In this document: positions 24,601 through 33,625 of the stretch, piece after piece
Position numbering within the stretch: position 1 is the first letter of the stretch
Layout of the letters: every line of letters starts with the position of its first letter
Notes under the pieces: model-generated
What the model was told of the DNA's origin: nothing
Databases searched by the model: none
Seen by the model: only the letters and a program-made list of their open reading frames with translations
Program-made: the position numbers and the translations under genes
Assembly (NCBI GenBank): GCA_964573775.1
Contig: CAZNKU010000001.1
Span: 41,989-105,988, forward strand
Source of the DNA: CAZNKU01 sp964573775
GTDB lineage: Bacteria; Bacillota; Clostridia; Monoglobales; Firm-18
DNA: 64,000 bases
Direction: 5' to 3'

Positions 24601-25613
24601 TGCTTCAAAAACTTTCAAATGCTTTTGGTCCTTCAGGATGCGAAGATGAAGTGCGTGAAATTATAAAAACTGAAATGGAAAAATACTGTGACGAAATTTA
24701 TGAGGATAGCATTGGTAATCTGATTTGCCACAAAAAAGGAATGTTAATTGACGATAAAAGTATTATGTTAACAGCACATACAGACGAAGTTGGTTTTATA
24801 ATAAGTTATGTTACAAATGAAGGATATTTTAAGTTTCAAACAGTTGGGGGAATTGACCCGAATGTCTTGATTTCAAAGAAAATTGTAATAGGTGAAAACA
24901 GAGTCTGTGGTATAATAGGTACAAAACCAATACATCAAAATAAAGATGGTTGCGGAAATATTAAAATTTCAGACCTATATATTGATATAGGTGCAAAATC
25001 AAAAGAAGATGCTTTAAAATCAGTTAATTTAGGATATTATGCGTGTTTTGACAGTGATTATACAGAATTTGGTGATGGATTTGTAAAAGCAAAAGCACTT
25101 GATGACCGAGTAGGTTGTTATACGTTGATAAACATAGCAAAGAGAAATCCAAAAGCAGATATTTACTATGTTTTTGCAGTTCAGGAAGAAGTTGGGCACA
25201 GAGGTGCAATAATAGCGTCAAAAAAAATAAATCCTGCATTTGCAATAGTTTTAGAAGGAACAACTTGTTCTGATGTTCCCGGTACCGATGAATTCGGATT
25301 TTCAACACATATTGGAAATGGTGCTGCACTTTCAATTCGTGACGGTGGATGTTATTCTGATGTAGAACTTACACAAGAAATAATGAATATTGCAATTAAA
25401 AATGATATTAAATGTCAATATAAACAAACAACATTAGGCGGTAATGATGCATCTGCTGTACAGCTATCTAACAACGGTGTTAAAGTTGCGGCAATATCAG
25501 TACCGTGCAGATATATACACTCACAGTCTAATGTTGCAAAACTGTGTGATATAGAAGCAATGGAGGAAATACTGTATACATTTATTGAAAGTAAGGTGAA
25601 AAATAATGATTAA
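24597..25613 (+). CDS. M42-family metallopeptidase, copy 2
   Basis: A 338-residue M42 aminopeptidase with an intact di-metal site: 'TAHTDEVGFII', 'ALDDRVGCYTL', 'AVQEEVGHRGA', an acidic ligand in 'IVLEGTTCSDVPG', and 'PCRYIHSQSNV'. AGGAGG at 24585-24590 sets the start at ATG 24597 (or the next ATG at 24600); a start at 24570 would lie upstream of the Shine-Dalgarno. It overlaps the stop of copy 1 and the start of copy 3, so the three proteins are likely made in fixed proportion. Confidence 0.9.
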   Translation: MMLQKLSNAFGPSGCEDEVREIIKTEMEKYCDEIYEDSIGNLICHKKGMLIDDKSIMLTAHTDEVGFIISYVTNEGYFKFQTVGGIDPNVLISKKIVIGENRVCGIIGTKPIHQNKDGCGNIKISDLYIDIGAKSKEDALKSVNLGYYACFDSDYTEFGDGFVKAKALDDRVGCYTLINIAKRNPKADIYYVFAVQEEVGHRGAIIASKKINPAFAIVLEGTTCSDVPGTDEFGFSTHIGNGAALSIRDGGCYSDVELTQEIMNIAIKNDIKCQYKQTTLGGNDASAVQLSNNGVKVAAISVPCRYIHSQSNVAKLCDIEAMEEILYTFIESKVKNND

Positions 25614-26541
25614 AGAGTTGTCTAACGCATACGCGCCATCAGCAAAAGAGGAAGAAGTTCGTAAAATAATCATAAAAGATTTATCAGATTTTTACCATGA
25701 CATAAAAATTGATAATTTGGGTAATTTGATTATTCACAAACCCGGTAAAATGAAAACAATAGCAATTGCAGCACCTATGGATGAGGTAAGCTTTATAATA
25801 ACCCATACCAAAAATGATAATACGGCAATTGCTACATCAATTTGTGGTGTAAAGTCTAACACCTTACAAAACTCAACATTAATTGACAATGACAATAATA
25901 AATTTATCATTCAAAAAACTCAAAATAACACTGACAATATCGAAAAAATAAGAAACATAGAACTTATATCTATTGATAAATGTAAAGTACAAAACCTTAA
26001 CAATGAATTTATATCAAAATCTTTAATATTCGATAATGTTTTTACCGAAACAGATGATTACTATATTGGAAAAGCACTTGAAAGGTCAGCATGTTGTTCT
26101 GTTTTATGCGATATTGCAAGAAATGTAGCAAATTCAATGTATGAATATTACTTTGTGTTTTCTGCTCAAAATTATTGCGATAAAAAAGGTGCATTGACAG
26201 CTACATTTGATATTGAAATTGATGAACTTTATAACATATGCTGTATTGACACATATAACGAAAATATTGAAGTTGATAAAGGTCCTGTTATAATTATAAG
26301 AGATAAAATGCTTATTTCAGATATGGAATTAGTTAGCAAATTTGAAGATGATTCAAATATACAAAAGCTTATAAGCTCAAATTTCGTTTGTGAGGGCGGT
26401 TATTATCAAAAACAACATACAACTCAAAAAACAATTTCTATTGGAATACCGGCTAATTTTTTAGGTTGTTTTAACGAGGTTATTTCAAAAAATGATGTAA
26501 AAGAGTTAAAATCATTAATTTTAGAGAAAGTGTTACCATAA
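25606..26541 (+). CDS. M42-like pseudoenzyme, copy 3 (metal ligands lost)
   Basis: A 311-residue paralogue of the two upstream peptidases. The fold signature is still readable ('LSNAYAPSAKEEEVRKIIIKDL', 'IDNLGNLIIHKPGK'), but most metal ligands are replaced. The His of AHxDE is Pro57 ('AAPMDEV'), LDDR has become LERS (about 158-161), the catalytic QEEVG is AQNYC (187-191), and RYxHS is NFLGC (284-288). Asp59 and Asp215 remain. The frame is intact and codon use matches the neighbours, so it is probably translated but not catalytic. It overlaps copy 2 by 8 bases. Confidence 0.82.
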   Translation: MIKELSNAYAPSAKEEEVRKIIIKDLSDFYHDIKIDNLGNLIIHKPGKMKTIAIAAPMDEVSFIITHTKNDNTAIATSICGVKSNTLQNSTLIDNDNNKFIIQKTQNNTDNIEKIRNIELISIDKCKVQNLNNEFISKSLIFDNVFTETDDYYIGKALERSACCSVLCDIARNVANSMYEYYFVFSAQNYCDKKGALTATFDIEIDELYNICCIDTYNENIEVDKGPVIIIRDKMLISDMELVSKFEDDSNIQKLISSNFVCEGGYYQKQHTTQKTISIGIPANFLGCFNEVISKNDVKELKSLILEKVLP

Positions 26542-26569
26542 TTTTATTATGTTAATAAATAGGTGTTTT

Positions 26570-26731
26570 ATGAAAAATTGTATCTTGTACGATAGAGAAT
26601 GTATAGAATGTGGCGAATGTAATATGTGTGATTTGGATCCGGAAAAGGTATGTGATAACTGTGGCAGATGCATTGATGTTGATTTGGATTACGCAGAAAT
26701 TGAAATCGAATCAGTTGAAATCGAAAAATAG
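26570..26731 (+). CDS. Small Cys-rich protein (53 aa), possible metal-binding
   Basis: A 53-residue protein starting MKNCILYDRECIECGEC. It has eight cysteines: a lone Cys4, then CIECGECNMC and, after a spacer, CDNCGRC, followed by an acidic tail. The paired CxxCxxCxxC and CxxCxxC pattern suggests zinc or Fe-S binding. Short Cys-rich proteins of this kind recur in Clostridia without assigned function (recollection, not a search). AGGTG precedes ATG 26570. It follows the third M42 gene by 28 bases and ends before a bidirectional terminator. Confidence 0.75.
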   Translation: MKNCILYDRECIECGECNMCDLDPEKVCDNCGRCIDVDLDYAEIEIESVEIEK

Positions 26732-26742
26732 TATAAATATTA

Positions 26743-26774
26743 AATAAACCGCTATATTTAAATAACGGTTTATT
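26743..26774. terminator. Bidirectional terminator between the Cys-rich gene and xerC
   Basis: AATAAACCG (26743-26751) pairs with CGGTTTATT (26766-26774), with T-runs available on both strands. The right arm includes the stop codon of the minus-strand recombinase gene, so the convergent units share one signal. Confidence 0.8.
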
Positions 26775-27735
26775 TTTTTTCTGAGTAATTAGCAAGTGGA
26801 TTGCTTTTTAAAGCATTTTCAATTGCCTGATCATCAGTATGAGTATAAATTTGTGTAGTTGATAAATTACTATGTCCAAGAATTTTTTGTAATGCCAAAA
26901 CATCAACATGGCCGTGTTTGTACATAAGTGTTGCTGCAGTATGACGTAGTTTATGTGTTGTGAAACTTGTGTAGTCAAGACCTGCAAGCATCAAATACTT
27001 TTTTACAATTAATTGTATTCCACGGACACTGATTCGTTCATTGTTTTTATTAAGAAATAGTGCATTGGAATGCTGTGGTTTGGCTTTAGGACGGGCTTTT
27101 TTGTATTCTTCAATTGCATTTAAACATGCATCGTTAAGGAAAACCTGGCGTTCTTTGTCACCTTTACCAATTACCCTTAAATGAGAACCCTGAATATCGG
27201 TTAAATTAATTCCAACAAGCTCCGATACACGCAAGCCACAGTTCAAAAGTATTGTAAGAATGCAAAAATCGCGCTGATTCAGATTTTCTGCGGCATCTAA
27301 AAGCTTAATACTGCTGTCTAAATCAAGGTATTTTGGCAGTCTTTTGCTTAATTTTGGCGCATCAAGCTCAATTGTGGGGTCAATATCCAATAGCTCAGCT
27401 TTATTGGTAAGGTATTTAAAATAGGTCTTAAGGCTTGAAACCTTACGGGCACGTGCGGAAGAAGAATTTGAGCGGTTACGGTTAACGTAGTTCATATAAT
27501 CATATAAATCAGTTAACCGAATTTTTTTTATGTAATCAAATGGAACATCAGAAATTTCTACAGAATCAATTTCATCCAAAGATAATTTAGAATTATTTTT
27601 TATTTTAATATATCTGTAAAACAATCTTAAATCATAATAATACGCATTAACAGTATTTTTTGATTTGCCTTTGATAACTTCCAGATATGTTATAAAATCC
27701 TTTAGTTCAGGGGTGCAATCATCAAAATTAATCAT
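26770..27735 (-). CDS. xerC: Tyrosine recombinase, XerC/XerD type
   Basis: A 321-residue site-specific recombinase, likely acting in chromosome dimer resolution. N-terminal SAM-like core-binding domain (about 5-110), C-terminal catalytic domain with the full set Arg169 ('CGLRVSE'), Lys191 ('GKGDKER'), His261 and Arg264 ('THKLRHT'), His288 ('LGHSN') and nucleophile Tyr297 ('IYTHT'). GGAGGG lies 5 bases ahead of the ATG. No phage or transposon genes adjoin it, so a housekeeping role is favoured over an integrase; which Xer it is cannot be decided from one gene. The leader contains inverted repeats. Confidence 0.9.
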   Translation of the reverse strand: MINFDDCTPELKDFITYLEVIKGKSKNTVNAYYYDLRLFYRYIKIKNNSKLSLDEIDSVEISDVPFDYIKKIRLTDLYDYMNYVNRNRSNSSSARARKVSSLKTYFKYLTNKAELLDIDPTIELDAPKLSKRLPKYLDLDSSIKLLDAAENLNQRDFCILTILLNCGLRVSELVGINLTDIQGSHLRVIGKGDKERQVFLNDACLNAIEEYKKARPKAKPQHSNALFLNKNNERISVRGIQLIVKKYLMLAGLDYTSFTTHKLRHTAATLMYKHGHVDVLALQKILGHSNLSTTQIYTHTDDQAIENALKSNPLANYSEKK

Positions 27736-27750
27736 TTTAACCCTCCATCC

Positions 27751-27809
27751 AACTTCGCGAAATTTTTATTTAGCGAAGTTGCTATATCCGTTTTCAAAAT
27801 GAATATAGC
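27751..27809. repeat. Two inverted repeats between copA and xerC
   Basis: AACTTCGC (27751-27758) and GCGAAGTT (27773-27780) form a perfect 8-bp inverted repeat. Directly next to it, GCTATAT (27781-27787) and ATATAGC (27803-27809) form another. Neither has a T-run after it on either strand, so they look like operators, a recombination site or mRNA structures in the xerC leader rather than terminators. Confidence 0.55.
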
Positions 27810-27836
27810 TGCCTCCTTGTTAATAATTATAGTTTT

Positions 27837-29951
27837 TTATATAACATTCTTATTCTTTAATCGTAATGAATTTAATACAACTGAAACTGATGACAGACTC
27901 ATTGCCATTGCCGCAATCATCGGATTTAATAAAATTCCTGTAAACGGATATAAAATTCCTGCAGCTATCGGAATACACACACAGTTATAACAGAATGCCC
28001 AGAATAAATTTTGTTTAACTGTTTTCATTGTAAGTGCACTAGTATTTACTGCTTTCAGAATTGTATCCAAACCTTCATTCAGTAATATAACGTCTGCGGA
28101 ATCAATTGCAATGTCAGTTCCGTTCATTACAGCTATTCCTACATCCGCCTTTATAAGTGCCGGCGAATCGTTTACACCGTCACCTACCATGGCAACCTTA
28201 TATTTTTCCATCAGTTCACCAACAACTTTGCTTTTTTCATCAGGCATTACATTTGCGATTATAGATGTTATGTCAACTTGTTTGGCTATGTTTTGAGCAA
28301 CTTTTTGTGAATCACCACTTAACATTACAACATTTTTATTACTTTTTAATGTTTTTATGATTGATGGTGTTTCTTTTCTTATTGTATCGGCAAATTCAAT
28401 ATATCCTAACAATTTACCATCACACTTAAGACCTATTACGGTATTAGCAGATTCTATATTTTCCTCTATAAATTTGGGACTTCCAAGCAATATTTTACTT
28501 CCCTTTACAGTACCACTAAGTCCAAGACCATTATGAGATTCGAAATTTTCAGCTATTTCAGGTTTTATATTATTTTTATCGCAGTATTCAACAACCGCAT
28601 TTGCAAGCGGATGCTGTGAATATTTTTCCAAAGCTGATGCATAAGACATTAATTTTTCTCTATTTTCAGATATTATGTTAACTACCTCAGGTTTCCCATA
28701 TGTTAATGTTCCTGTTTTGTCAAATACAATGCAATTTACTGAATTCAGTGTTTCGATTGCCTCTGCACTTTTGAAAAGTACACCATTTGATGCACCAAGT
28801 CCGCTACCTACCATAATAGCCATAGGTGTTGCAAGACCAAGTGAACATGGGCACGCAATAACCAAAACTGCAACAAAAATTTGTAATATAAAATCTATAT
28901 CTTTACCTGCTATAAACCATATAATCGAAGCAATTAAGGCTATTACAAATACTGTCGGTACAAAAATACCCGCAATTTTATCTGCAATTCTTTGAATAGG
29001 TGCCTTTGTATTCTGGGTATCTTGTACTAATTTGATAATTTTACTAAGTAATGTATTTTCGCCAATACTTACAGCTTTATAAGAAATACTACCATTATAG
29101 TTGATACTCCCACCAATTAGTTTATCGCCCGGATTTTTATCAACGGGCATACTTTCACCGGTAAACATACTTTCATCAACAGTTGTAAATCCGCTTTCAA
29201 CAATACCGTCTACTGCAACAGCTTCACCAGGTTTAAGCAAAAGCATATCACCTATTTTAATATCTTTTACATCTACCTCTATATGCTCATTATCTTTTAT
29301 CATTGTAGCTTTTGTAGGTGCTACATTCATTAATTTTTTAATTGCATCACCGGTACGTGCTTTTGAAATCTGCTCAAGCTGTTTACCGATAGAAACAAAC
29401 ATAATTATGGTTGCGGAGCTTTCAAAATACAAATGATGTATATTCATATCTGTAAACATAGTGTACAGGCTGTATATAATTGATGCCAGTGAACCTATTG
29501 CAACAAGGCTGTTCATATTGGGATGAAGCTTTAAAAGTGCCTTAAAACCATCAAAAAGTAATTTTCTTCCGCATATAAGCACTGGAATCAATAAAATAAT
29601 CTGAACATATGCAACAACCATCATATCAGGATGTACTGCAGGTAAACCTAACATATGTCCCATAGATACATACATTAAAGCCAGTGCAAATACTATGATT
29701 ATTACAAGATTTAAATCAATTTTTTTCTTTACTTCTTCCTTTTTTTCATCAATAAAGAATCCGCAGGCCTTCACAACCTTATTAATGTCTTTAATTGTAA
29801 CTTTTGAACTGTCGTATTCAAAGGTTGCTGTATTTGTTGCAATACTTACAGCGGCATTTTCTATACCGTCTGTTTTAGACAATTCCTTTTCTAAATATGC
29901 AGAACACGCGGCACAGTGCATACCACCAATATTAAGTGTTATTTTATCCAT
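27837..29951 (-). CDS. copA: Copper-translocating P1B-type ATPase
   Basis: A 704-residue heavy-metal ATPase that exports Cu(I). One N-terminal HMA domain with CxxC ('GGMHCAACS', Cys13 and Cys16), eight membrane helices, the actuator motif 'FTGESMPVDK', the ion-binding CPC in 'IACPCSLGLATP', the phosphorylation loop 'DKTGTLTYGK' and the hinge 'GDGVNDSPALIKADVG'. The CPC plus the CAAC-type HMA support copper rather than zinc or cadmium. It starts 11 bases after htpG and seems to be the last gene of the polA-to-copA run. No CopY/CsoR regulator or CopZ was seen beside it. Confidence 0.94.
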   Translation of the reverse strand: MDKITLNIGGMHCAACSAYLEKELSKTDGIENAAVSIATNTATFEYDSSKVTIKDINKVVKACGFFIDEKKEEVKKKIDLNLVIIIVFALALMYVSMGHMLGLPAVHPDMMVVAYVQIILLIPVLICGRKLLFDGFKALLKLHPNMNSLVAIGSLASIIYSLYTMFTDMNIHHLYFESSATIIMFVSIGKQLEQISKARTGDAIKKLMNVAPTKATMIKDNEHIEVDVKDIKIGDMLLLKPGEAVAVDGIVESGFTTVDESMFTGESMPVDKNPGDKLIGGSINYNGSISYKAVSIGENTLLSKIIKLVQDTQNTKAPIQRIADKIAGIFVPTVFVIALIASIIWFIAGKDIDFILQIFVAVLVIACPCSLGLATPMAIMVGSGLGASNGVLFKSAEAIETLNSVNCIVFDKTGTLTYGKPEVVNIISENREKLMSYASALEKYSQHPLANAVVEYCDKNNIKPEIAENFESHNGLGLSGTVKGSKILLGSPKFIEENIESANTVIGLKCDGKLLGYIEFADTIRKETPSIIKTLKSNKNVVMLSGDSQKVAQNIAKQVDITSIIANVMPDEKSKVVGELMEKYKVAMVGDGVNDSPALIKADVGIAVMNGTDIAIDSADVILLNEGLDTILKAVNTSALTMKTVKQNLFWAFCYNCVCIPIAAGILYPFTGILLNPMIAAMAMSLSSVSVVLNSLRLKNKNVI

Positions 29952-29962
29952 TTAATCATTTC

Positions 29963-31702
29963 CTACATTAAAAGTTTTAGTATTTCTGAACTTCTTTCTA
30001 TAAATTCAGTCATTTCCTCTGTTGTAAGAGGATTATGACAAACTCTTGCAATATCGTATATCTGTTTGCATACAAGTTCTTTTTTATTTGTATCTTTCAT
30101 TGCTTCAATTTTGTTTATAATTTCACTATCTGTATTTAATACAAGCGTATATTTTTGTTTGGTAAAAGCGTTACCGAACATTTTTGTCATATCGTTAATT
30201 CTTCGTTCCTGCTCATCTTCGACGATAATAGCAGGAAGTGAAATTTTAAGTGATGATGCTGTTACCTTTAAATCATCAATGTTCAAAATGTTTTTGAACA
30301 CTTCAACAACAGATTCATCATCTTTTGTTTCCTGAGGTAATGTGTCAATTCTGGTAAACTTCCACTGTTCTTTCATTTCAAGGAAGTTTATAAAATGCGT
30401 ATCAATAAGGTGAGGCATAATTATTGCACTTCTTCCCTCTTCCTTTAGCATTTTAATATACTGAGCCTGTTGGTTTTCATTAGAAATGTAAGTAATGTTT
30501 TTATCCTGTGCTTCTGCGTATTCACAAAGTGATACAAAGTCACCCAGAGTTGTTTTAACTTGCAAAACAGGCTTTAATTTTTCATAAAATTTTTCATCAC
30601 GCATACAGCCATATTCGATAAATGGAGAAATATCATCATAATATTCATCAAAATGCTCTTTTTCGAGCTTATGTAATGAAATTATCTTGTCAGCAACCTT
30701 CTTAGTAATATGAGAAGAAATTTTGTTTACATAGCCGTCATTCTGTAATGAGCTTCTTGAAACATTAAGCGGTATTTCCGGACAATCTATAACACCCTTT
30801 AAAAGCATTAAAAATTCAGGAATAACCTCTTTTATGTTGTCTGCAACAAATACCTGATTGTTAAAAAGCTTAATCTGTCCCTGGGCAGATTCAAATTCGT
30901 GTGTAAGTTTTGGGAAATACAAAATACCCTTTAAATTAAACGGATAATCAACATTAAGGTGTATCCAGAATAATGGATCATTAAAATCACTGAACAGACG
31001 GTGATAAAGTTCTTTGTATTCTTCATCCTTGCAATCTGCAGGTGATTTTGTCCATAGAGGATTTGTATCATTTACGGGATTTTCTTCATCATTAAGGTGA
31101 ATTGGGTATGGCAAGAAAGCACAGTATTTAAGTAAAACACTGCGTAGTCTTTCCGGCTGTAAAAATTCTTCTTCAGCTTCTGATACATGTAATGTTATGA
31201 TTGTACCCCTGTCATCCTTTGAAGATTCGGAAATTTCGTATTCAGTACCACCATCGCATGACCATTTAACAGCAGGCTCGTCCTTGTATGATTTCGTTTC
31301 AATTTCTACAAGGTCTGCAACCATATATGCAGAATAAAAGCCAAGACCAAAATGACCTATTATCTGACTTTTTTCGTCTTTTTCCTTATATTTTGCCAAA
31401 AATTCTTCAGCACCCGAAAAAGCAATCTGATTAATATATTTATCGATTTCTTCTTCAGTCATACCAATACCATTGTCTTTTATTGTGATTGTTTTATTTT
31501 CTTTATCACAATATACATCAACACGAAAATCAGTATCTTCGGATTTACATTCACCTATGCTTTGTAACTTTTTAATTTTAGTTATTGCATCACACGCATT
31601 TACTGTAAGTTCTCTTAAAAATATATCTTTATCAGAATATAACCATTTTTTTATGACAGGAAATATATTTTGTGTCTGTACCTCAATATTGCCTTTTTTC
31701 AT
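29963..31702 (-). CDS. htpG: Hsp90-family chaperone HtpG
   Basis: A 579-residue ATP-dependent chaperone, shorter than the usual 620-640. The GHKL ATPase motifs are intact: 'ELTVNACDAITKI' (about 31-43), 'DNGIGMTEEEIDKYI' (about 77-91) and 'GHFGLGFYSAYMVA' (about 116-129). A middle domain with 'LNVSRSSLQNDG' (about 312-323) follows, and a compact C-terminal dimerisation region. A TGAGGTG-type Shine-Dalgarno precedes the ATG. It lies between the M18 aminopeptidase and copA with 11-base gaps on both sides, which suggests one transcript with stress-linked functions (inference). Confidence 0.92.
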   Translation of the reverse strand: MKKGNIEVQTQNIFPVIKKWLYSDKDIFLRELTVNACDAITKIKKLQSIGECKSEDTDFRVDVYCDKENKTITIKDNGIGMTEEEIDKYINQIAFSGAEEFLAKYKEKDEKSQIIGHFGLGFYSAYMVADLVEIETKSYKDEPAVKWSCDGGTEYEISESSKDDRGTIITLHVSEAEEEFLQPERLRSVLLKYCAFLPYPIHLNDEENPVNDTNPLWTKSPADCKDEEYKELYHRLFSDFNDPLFWIHLNVDYPFNLKGILYFPKLTHEFESAQGQIKLFNNQVFVADNIKEVIPEFLMLLKGVIDCPEIPLNVSRSSLQNDGYVNKISSHITKKVADKIISLHKLEKEHFDEYYDDISPFIEYGCMRDEKFYEKLKPVLQVKTTLGDFVSLCEYAEAQDKNITYISNENQQAQYIKMLKEEGRSAIIMPHLIDTHFINFLEMKEQWKFTRIDTLPQETKDDESVVEVFKNILNIDDLKVTASSLKISLPAIIVEDEQERRINDMTKMFGNAFTKQKYTLVLNTDSEIINKIEAMKDTNKKELVCKQIYDIARVCHNPLTTEEMTEFIERSSEILKLLM

Positions 31703-31713
31703 TTGTTTTCACC

Positions 31714-33084
31714 TCAGATTAAATAGAATGCTTTGTATAATTTATATGACATATAAACGTCCATTTTTGCAACGATTTCAAAAGGAGCGTGCATAGAAAG
31801 TACCGGCACACCGCAGTCAATTGTATCAATATTTCTGTTTGCAACAAACTGTGCAACTGTACCGCCGCCACCTTCATCAACTTTACCAAGCTCTCCAATT
31901 TGCCACACAATACCGTTATCTTTACAAATCTTTCTTACTTCTCCCATAAATTCTGCACTTGCATCAGATGAACCGCTCTTACCTCTTGAACCGGTGTATT
32001 TACAAATCATTACACCGTAATTTGCTTTAGGTGCATTACGTGGTTCAGAAACTTCTTTGTAATTCGGATCCATTGCAGCACCAACATCTGCTGATAAACA
32101 CTTTGAATTTGCAAAGCATTTTCTAAGCATCAATTCATTGAAGCTGCCAACCTGTGAGTTGATCATCGCAGAAATTGCATATTCAAAATATTCTGCCTGC
32201 ATACCTGTGTTACCCATACTGCCTATTTCTTCTTTATCAGCAAGAAGGCATACTGCTGTTTTTTCAGGATTATCTATTTCTAAAATGCCTTTTAGTGCAC
32301 CATATGAACATACTCTGTCATCATGACCATATGCGCCAATTAAACCTCTGTCTAAACCTATATCACGTGCCTTTCCACTTGGTACAACTTCAATTTCAGC
32401 ACTTAAGAAGTCCTCTTCTTCTATTCCATATTTGTCATTAAGCACAGTCAAAATGGCAGATTTTATTTTATCTTTATCTGTATCGGCAGGCATGCTTCCT
32501 ATCAATACATTAAGGTTTTCACCTGGTATAGCTTCACTTAATTTTTGAGACATTTGTTTTTGTGCAAGATGTGGTAATAGGTCTGTTACACAAAATACGG
32601 GATCATTTTCATCATCACCAATTGCAATATTCACCTTTGTACCGTCGGCTTTAACCACAACACCGTACATTGCAAGAGGAATAGTTGTCCACTGATACTT
32701 TTTGATACCGCCATAATAATGTGTCTTAAGCAGTGCAAGGTCAGTATCCTCATACAATGGATTTTGTTTAAGGTCAAGTCGTGGAGAATCAATATGTGCA
32801 GCTACAAGGTTAATACCATCGGTAATATCTTTTTTACCAACAACCGCAAGAATAATACTTTTTTCTCTGTTATTTATATAGATTTTATCACCACTGTTCA
32901 ATGGTTTGTTTTCATCATATTCAACAAAACCTGCAGCTTTTGCAAGTTTAACGGTATATTCTACACAAAGTCTCTCCGTTTTACCGTTGTCAAGATATTT
33001 TTTGTATAATTCACAAAAATCAAAAACTTGTTTTTTTTCAGCTTTATCAATGATTTCCCAACCGTTTTTCTGTTCGTATTTCAT
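31714..33084 (-). CDS. M18-family aminopeptidase
   Basis: A 456-residue zinc aminopeptidase of family M18, which removes N-terminal acidic or neutral residues from peptides, usually as a dodecamer in the cytosol. Metal and catalytic motifs: 'AAHIDSPRLDLKQNPLYE' (about 95-112), 'AYGHDDRVCSYGAL' (about 250-263), 'DKEEIGSMGNTGMQ' (about 285-298) and a late His in 'LSMHAPFEIVAKMD' (about 430-443). GGAGTG precedes the ATG. The gene follows the transglycosylase by 4 bases and precedes htpG by 11. With the M42 genes, the window holds three probably active peptide-trimming enzymes. Confidence 0.93.
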   Translation of the reverse strand: MKYEQKNGWEIIDKAEKKQVFDFCELYKKYLDNGKTERLCVEYTVKLAKAAGFVEYDENKPLNSGDKIYINNREKSIILAVVGKKDITDGINLVAAHIDSPRLDLKQNPLYEDTDLALLKTHYYGGIKKYQWTTIPLAMYGVVVKADGTKVNIAIGDDENDPVFCVTDLLPHLAQKQMSQKLSEAIPGENLNVLIGSMPADTDKDKIKSAILTVLNDKYGIEEEDFLSAEIEVVPSGKARDIGLDRGLIGAYGHDDRVCSYGALKGILEIDNPEKTAVCLLADKEEIGSMGNTGMQAEYFEYAISAMINSQVGSFNELMLRKCFANSKCLSADVGAAMDPNYKEVSEPRNAPKANYGVMICKYTGSRGKSGSSDASAEFMGEVRKICKDNGIVWQIGELGKVDEGGGGTVAQFVANRNIDTIDCGVPVLSMHAPFEIVAKMDVYMSYKLYKAFYLI

Positions 33085-33088
33085 ATTA

Positions 33089-33625
33089 TCACTCCTGATA
33101 TAAAAATTTATATATTTTTAAATTGTTATTAATTTTTGTTATGTATCTGTTTGTTTCTTCGTATGGGGTTGTATGTATTGTTTTACCATCTTTAGAGTAT
33201 TTTTCGTTATTAAGCCAATTATCAACTTTGCCCATACCTGCATTATAAGCTGCGAGTGCTGTATTCATATGACCGTATCTTTCAAGTAAATAATTATAAT
33301 AATAAATTCCAAGTTTAATATTTATTTCCGGTTTAAGTAAATCACTTTCCGACACTTCATTCATACCAAGTTTATCTGCACACCAATTAGCTGTTTCAAG
33401 GGTCAACTGCATCAGACCAATAGCCTTTTTGGAAGAAACCGCATCAGGATTAAAATTACTTTCCGCCTTTATTATTGACAAGATTTCATATTTATCTAAA
33501 TTATATTGTTGACATTCTTCATTTACAATATCTATATAATCAGCCTTATATATAATTTTTGCCACAACAAAAAGTAAAACAATAATCAATATAAGGAATA
33601 TTAAAAATTTAACAATTTTTTTCAC
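33089..33625 (-). CDS. Membrane-anchored lytic transglycosylase (SLT, GH23)
   Basis: A 178-residue protein with one N-terminal transmembrane anchor (about 5-24) and an extracytoplasmic SLT domain that cleaves peptidoglycan between MurNAc and GlcNAc. The catalytic Glu55 is in 'IIKAESNFNPDAVS', followed by 'AIGLMQLT' and 'ALAAYNAG', the typical Slt70 core motifs. The length is that of a minimal enzyme without extra substrate-binding domains. It overlaps coaE by 17 bases and the M18 gene follows 4 bases later. Confidence 0.9.
   Translation of the reverse strand: MKKIVKFLIFLILIIVLLFVVAKIIYKADYIDIVNEECQQYNLDKYEILSIIKAESNFNPDAVSSKKAIGLMQLTLETANWCADKLGMNEVSESDLLKPEINIKLGIYYYNYLLERYGHMNTALAAYNAGMGKVDNWLNNEKYSKDGKTIHTTPYEETNRYITKINNNLKIYKFLYQE

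Noticed and set aside
26770..27735. Integrase marking a mobile element
   Set aside because: No attachment-site repeats, phage or conjugation genes, or composition shift around it; the protein fits a housekeeping Xer recombinase.
29963..31702. htpG as a truncated pseudogene (579 residues)
   Set aside because: ATPase and middle-domain motifs are complete, start and stop are clean, and the C-terminal part seems compact rather than cut; length variation is tolerated in this family.
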